Assembly (NCBI GenBank): GCA_026984035.1
Contig: JALSSW010000135.1
Coordinates: forward strand, 1 to 44,988
Length of the DNA: 44,988 nucleotides
Direction: 5' to 3'
DNA from: Planctomycetota bacterium
GTDB lineage: Bacteria > Planctomycetota > UBA1135 > GCA-002748355
How positions within the stretch are numbered: the first letter of the stretch is position 1; every line of letters starts with the position of its first letter. Both the position numbers and the translations under genes were made by a program. Of this stretch, positions 41,904-44,988 are shown one piece after another. The notes under the pieces are model-generated. The model was given only the letters and a program-made list of their open reading frames with translations, did not search any database and was not told the origin of the DNA.

Positions 41904-42615
41904 GCTTCTCCAACCATTTCATTTGCTTGTTTATCACAGGACCTTTTCCATGCTTCCAGGAACCATCAAGGTTTAATGCAGAACCATTTTTCAGATGAGC
42001 ATGCCATTGTTCCCCCTTGGATAAGGGACGATCAATTCTCTTAATCCCCCTTGGGGCTTTCCCTTTGAACACAGCATTTCGCGCCTTCCTTAAAAGGCTA
42101 CCAGAACACTCCTCCCCATTATGAACCAGCCCCCCCCACCGGCTCACCCTGTACGCATTCGCCCCCGGCACCCTTAGGTTAAAGACCTGCACCCTCCCGA
42201 AGGAAACCCGGTGCCCAAAGACCCGAAGAAGCCCCTCTCTCCCCGAAAGCAAATCCCCCGTCCGAAGCTCCGCAAGCGGCTTCCACACCCTCTCCCTCGG
42301 CAACCACACAGGGTGCTCCGGCGTCCCCTTGAGCCAGGTCGCGCTCTCCTTTTTCTTCCCGATCAGGATCGCGTGGACCGAACCCTCGTACCAGCGCTTG
42401 GAGGTCCCCGAGACCTCGAAGGAGCCCTTCTTTTCCTGGACCGATTTAACGGGGGCAACAATGGCAGACTGGACCCGATCACCCGCCTTGACCTGTTCGA
42501 TGGGTAAAAGGGTCCCATGGGCCATCAGGACCAGGGTCCCCGCCACAAAACATCCGCGCCCAAGACTCTTGCAGGTTTTTCCGTAGCCCCCGACCTTTTT
42601 GGGCACCCTAAACAC
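41881..42615 (-). CDS. Hint domain plus toxin tail, copy 2
   Basis: Start taken at GTG 42615 (FRVPKKVGGYGKTCKSLGRG); homology weakens beyond this point (to about 42645) and an in-frame TAA follows. Hint intact: GRGCFVAGTL, GTPEHPVW, NAYRVSRWGG, VHN. The 78-residue tail has RGIKRIDRPLSKGEQWHAHL, then NLDGSWKHG and MKWLEKHGWKR, a His-rich basic pattern typical of small BECR-type ribonuclease tips. Function inferred from pattern only. The tail is much lower in G+C than the Hint part. Confidence 0.75.
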   Translation of the reverse strand: MFRVPKKVGGYGKTCKSLGRGCFVAGTLVLMAHGTLLPIEQVKAGDRVQSAIVAPVKSVQEKKGSFEVSGTSKRWYEGSVHAILIGKKKESATWLKGTPEHPVWLPRERVWKPLAELRTGDLLSGREGLLRVFGHRVSFGRVQVFNLRVPGANAYRVSRWGGLVHNGEECSGSLLRKARNAVFKGKAPRGIKRIDRPLSKGEQWHAHLKNGSALNLDGSWKHGKGPVINKQMKWLEKHGWKRPN

Positions 42616-42906
42616 CAGATTTCTTACCTTCTCAACGGCTTATTTCTCATAATTTTCTAAATTCCTTCAATAGAATAGAAAGAAAACACCCTTTTAAGAA
42701 ATAAAGAAAAGGCCTTATCTTTCAATCACTTTTTTATTTTTAGAAAATTCGAGGTCCTGAAAAAGAAAACAACACTCTTACCTTTAGAAACGCTCTTTCT
42801 TTTTTGAACAGGTTTTATATTTTTATATAATCTAAAGACACGAATCTATTGGTTAAAAAAAACAAAGATTGACCTAAAAAAACATAAAAATGATATATTT
42901 AATTTC
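42616..42906. other. A/T-rich non-coding stretch
   Basis: About 290 bases, very A/T-rich with long A and T runs. No gene seen; it separates copy 2 from the copy-1 immunity gene. Confidence 0.45.
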
Positions 42907-44289
42907 TTAAATATAAAGGGAGACCTTTTTTCGGAACTCTAGTGAAACCATAGGATCTTTTGTAACTTTTAAAAAGGAGTCCTGAAAACCATCATAGTCA
43001 CCTCGTGAGATTATCTCTTCAAAAGCAAGTTCCTTTATTTGATTACAAGCATCGAACAAACAAGGGATGAGATTTTTGGTTTTAAAGGATTTATAGCAAT
43101 GAATAAACGCCTGATACCGAACGCGTAAGAAAAGAGCTTCTTTGTAAATTGTACCAATTATTTTTAGAGGAACACCAGTCCACATCTTTTGAGAAGAAAG
43201 GTGGTTTGCTAAAGCATTTTCTGCTAAACTGTTCTTAGCTTTGGATATTTCCATAAAAAGCTTTCCTATATTTAATCCGGACAATAGTCCATCATTATAA
43301 AGATCTAGCTTAAATAGAGTCAGCACATGACCCAAATCGCCATAAACCAATCTAACATTTTCACAAATTGTCTTTACAACATCAATTGGAGAGCCATTTA
43401 AAAAACCAATCATAGTTTCATCTGGAAAAGAAACAACAGGCCATCGTTTATCGATAGAAAGCCACTCTTTATAAAGAAGATTCGAGCCTATTTTTCCAAG
43501 GAGTAAACCAGAAATCCTAGCCTTTTTTGGACAAAAGGAAAAGAAATCGAGACCGCGAAGGATTGTTTCCTCAAGATTATCTTCTGTAGACACATCACAG
43601 GAAGAGAGGAGACACAAAGGAAACCGAGCAGTTCCTTTTTTTAGGGATTCAAAAGCTTGCTCTTTATCCAATGCTATGGAAATTTCGTGGAAAGATCCAC
43701 TTGAATTGCAGCATTCATATGTTGCATCGGTTAAAGAAACATATGTGAGACCAGCCTTTATGATTTCATCCCCTGCCCAAGTTGCAATCACGGTTGATTG
43801 CAGTTGCTTATCCATAACATAGGAAGATTCAAAACTTCCCCTCCCCCATTTTCGTTCATATTCCTTTATCAATGAAAGAACCCAGAGAGGAATGGGGTTT
43901 TTCCACAGGGACAATTCTGCAAAAGAAAGAAGCCAAGTTAACCGATAATGTGCATTTTCAGAAAGAAGACCACTCCTAACATATAACCGATCCTTTTTTT
44001 TTCCAAAAAGTGCTCGAAAAAGAACGAATAAAAACAAGGGAACTTGCTTGACGAAAGAGGAATTAAATTTTTTTGAAAGATTACTCCCAAAAGGGATCTG
44101 TAATTCGGGGTCAAGGTTGACTTCAACTTCCGATAAAACGGAAAGTCTTGCAAAATAAGCGGAACGCTCTAAACAACCTTGATTCTCAACCTTGTTGCTA
44201 TACACCGAAGCTGTAAGTGCCGAGGGATCTGGATTCGATAAAAAACGAATAAAAGCTAACCCATTCCCTGCCAACAAGCCCCTTACCAT
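42907..44289 (-). CDS. Large candidate immunity protein of copy 1
   Basis: 460 residues from ATG 44289, directly after the TAA of the toxin, with GGAGG five bases upstream. Much larger than a usual immunity protein (80-200 residues) and A/T-rich. No family I recognise. One hydrophobic stretch (FVKQVPLFLFVLFRALFGKK, about residues 79-98) could touch the membrane. Recurring helix-like segments suggest a helical repeat protein. Role inferred from position only; it might instead be a separate effector or accessory. Confidence 0.6.
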   Translation of the reverse strand: MVRGLLAGNGLAFIRFLSNPDPSALTASVYSNKVENQGCLERSAYFARLSVLSEVEVNLDPELQIPFGSNLSKKFNSSFVKQVPLFLFVLFRALFGKKKDRLYVRSGLLSENAHYRLTWLLSFAELSLWKNPIPLWVLSLIKEYERKWGRGSFESSYVMDKQLQSTVIATWAGDEIIKAGLTYVSLTDATYECCNSSGSFHEISIALDKEQAFESLKKGTARFPLCLLSSCDVSTEDNLEETILRGLDFFSFCPKKARISGLLLGKIGSNLLYKEWLSIDKRWPVVSFPDETMIGFLNGSPIDVVKTICENVRLVYGDLGHVLTLFKLDLYNDGLLSGLNIGKLFMEISKAKNSLAENALANHLSSQKMWTGVPLKIIGTIYKEALFLRVRYQAFIHCYKSFKTKNLIPCLFDACNQIKELAFEEIISRGDYDGFQDSFLKVTKDPMVSLEFRKKVSLYI

Positions 44290-44988
44290 TTATCCTCCAT
44301 ATTTCTCTGGTAAATCTCGAACTCGTGCTTTAATTATCTGGCCAGTCTTTATTACACTTCCCTTTATTACCCCTGTTACAGTATCATAAACCCCATCATT
44401 CATTAAATTGTTTTGAAATCTAAACTCTTCTAATTTCTTTAGAATAACCTCCTTTGTTGTTCCTTCATTCTTTGCAATCTTTTTTGCAAAATCATGTGCA
44501 AAACGATTCAGCTTCCCTTTAATATACGTATTATGAACCAGCCCCCCCCACCGGCTCACCCTGTACGCATTCGCACCCGGCACCCTTAGGTTAAAGACCT
44601 GCACCCTCCCGAAGGAAACCCGGTGCCCAAAGACCCGAAGCAGGCCCTCTCTCCCCGAAAGCAAATCCCCCGTCCGAAGCTCCGCAAGCGGCTTCCACAC
44701 CCGCTCCCTCGGCAACCACACAGGATGCTCCGGCGTCCCCTTGAGCCAGGTCGCACTCTCCCGCTTCTTCCCGATCAGGATCGCGTGGACCGATCCCTCG
44801 TACCAGCGCTTAGAGGTCCCCGAGACCTCAAAGGAGCCCCTCTTCTCCTGGACCGATTTAACAGGGGCAACAATGGCAGACTGGACCCGATCACCCGCCT
44901 TGACCTGTTCGATGGGTAAGAGGGTCCCATTGGCCATCAGGACCAGGGTCCCGGTTACAAAGCATCCGCGCCCAAGACTCTTGCAGGT
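44290..44988 (-). CDS. Hint domain plus toxin tail, copy 1 (5' end outside window)
   Basis: Open from the right edge (TCKSLGRGCFVTGTLVLMANG), then full Hint: GTPEHPVWLPRERVW, NAYRVSRWGG, VHN. The 79-residue tail (TYIKGKLNRFAHDFAKKIAK, then NDGVYDTVTGVIKGSVIKTG) is not recognised. It could be the real C-terminus of a full Rhs protein to the right or another orphan; which one is not shown here. It is the only copy without a visible upstream stop. Confidence 0.75.
   Translation of the reverse strand, partial: TCKSLGRGCFVTGTLVLMANGTLLPIEQVKAGDRVQSAIVAPVKSVQEKRGSFEVSGTSKRWYEGSVHAILIGKKRESATWLKGTPEHPVWLPRERVWKPLAELRTGDLLSGREGLLRVFGHRVSFGRVQVFNLRVPGANAYRVSRWGGLVHNTYIKGKLNRFAHDFAKKIAKNEGTTKEVILKKLEEFRFQNNLMNDGVYDTVTGVIKGSVIKTGQIIKARVRDLPEKYGG

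Larger units (their letters stand above)
34726..44988 (-). repeat. Rhs pre-toxin/Hint repeat family (seven copies, five ending at VHN)
   Basis: Near-identical DNA blocks: copy 7 about 34726-35180 (with a 162-base deletion), copy 6 about 36649-36700 (fragment), copy 5 37809-38503, copy 4 39259-39972, copy 3 40940-41280, copy 2 42118-42645 and copy 1 44530 to beyond 44988. All are on the minus strand. Blocks end sharply at the codon for the Asn of VHN, after which each copy is unrelated to the others. Identity is high enough for homologous recombination. Confidence 0.9.

Noticed and set aside
34726..44988. Insertion sequence or transposon array as the cause of the repeats
   Set aside because: No transposase, no terminal inverted repeats or target duplications; repeats encode Hint domains and end at a protein-defined junction.
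34726..44988. CRISPR array
   Set aside because: Repeats are hundreds of bases long, irregularly spaced and coding.

Overview
The window is a bacterial chromosome segment. It shows tightly packed genes, a mix of ATG, GTG and TTG starts, many 4-base ATGA stop/start overlaps, LPS-type sugar transferases and large secreted beta-propeller/CARDB proteins. My best guess is a Planctomycetota-like or similar environmental Gram-negative lineage. That is inference from gene content only; no marker gene fixes the phylum.

Left part (1-7.2 kb, minus strand): a fatty-acid or branched-chain acyl-CoA degradation operon. It reads thiolase, 3-hydroxyacyl-CoA dehydrogenase, acyl-CoA dehydrogenase, MeaB-type GTPase, stand-alone B12-binding mutase subunit, a second acyl-CoA dehydrogenase, then a metallo-beta-lactamase-fold hydrolase cut by the window edge. 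Upstream lie endonuclease III (nth) and a tRNA-Ala(CGC). The catalytic subunit of the B12 mutase is not in the window.

Middle part (7.2-26.5 kb): three small membrane genes, including a HAMP protein with no output domain, divergent from a MinD/FlhG-type ATPase. Then come an HU-like protein with a clear terminator, a nitrilase-family amidase, a secreted BNR propeller protein with a DUF4198-like lipoprotein, a secreted endonuclease/phosphatase-fold protein, a MauE/DoxX-like membrane protein and queA. These are followed by a secreted BNR/CARDB protein, a membrane GT2 glycosyltransferase, a two-gene Rieske/cytochrome b-c operon and a membrane-anchored coiled-coil trypsin-like protease.

26.9-34.6 kb (minus strand): one near-continuous glycan operon with seven genes, most overlapping by 4 bases. 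It has a WaaE-like GT2, two GT4, a WaaP/Kdo-kinase-like protein, a CgeB-like transferase, a GT9 heptosyltransferase-like protein and a polyprenol-phosphate mannosyltransferase-like GT2, with a small unknown gene at its head. It probably builds and modifies a lipopolysaccharide or similar surface glycan.

34.7-45 kb (minus strand): the most interesting region, an array of displaced Rhs-type polymorphic-toxin tips. The same GC-rich pre-toxin/Hint (intein-like self-cleaving) module recurs at least seven times, whole or broken. In five copies it ends at the same Val-His-Asn and is followed by a different, AT-richer 67-97-residue tail, each followed at once by a different candidate immunity gene. 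Rhs-core residues survive in the leftmost remnant, so the parent is an Rhs protein, probably to the right of the window. Most copies have an in-frame stop just where homology begins and no good start, so they look like a store of silent tips that could recombine into the parent gene. A Doc/AbrB-type toxin-antitoxin pair on the plus strand sits inside the array.
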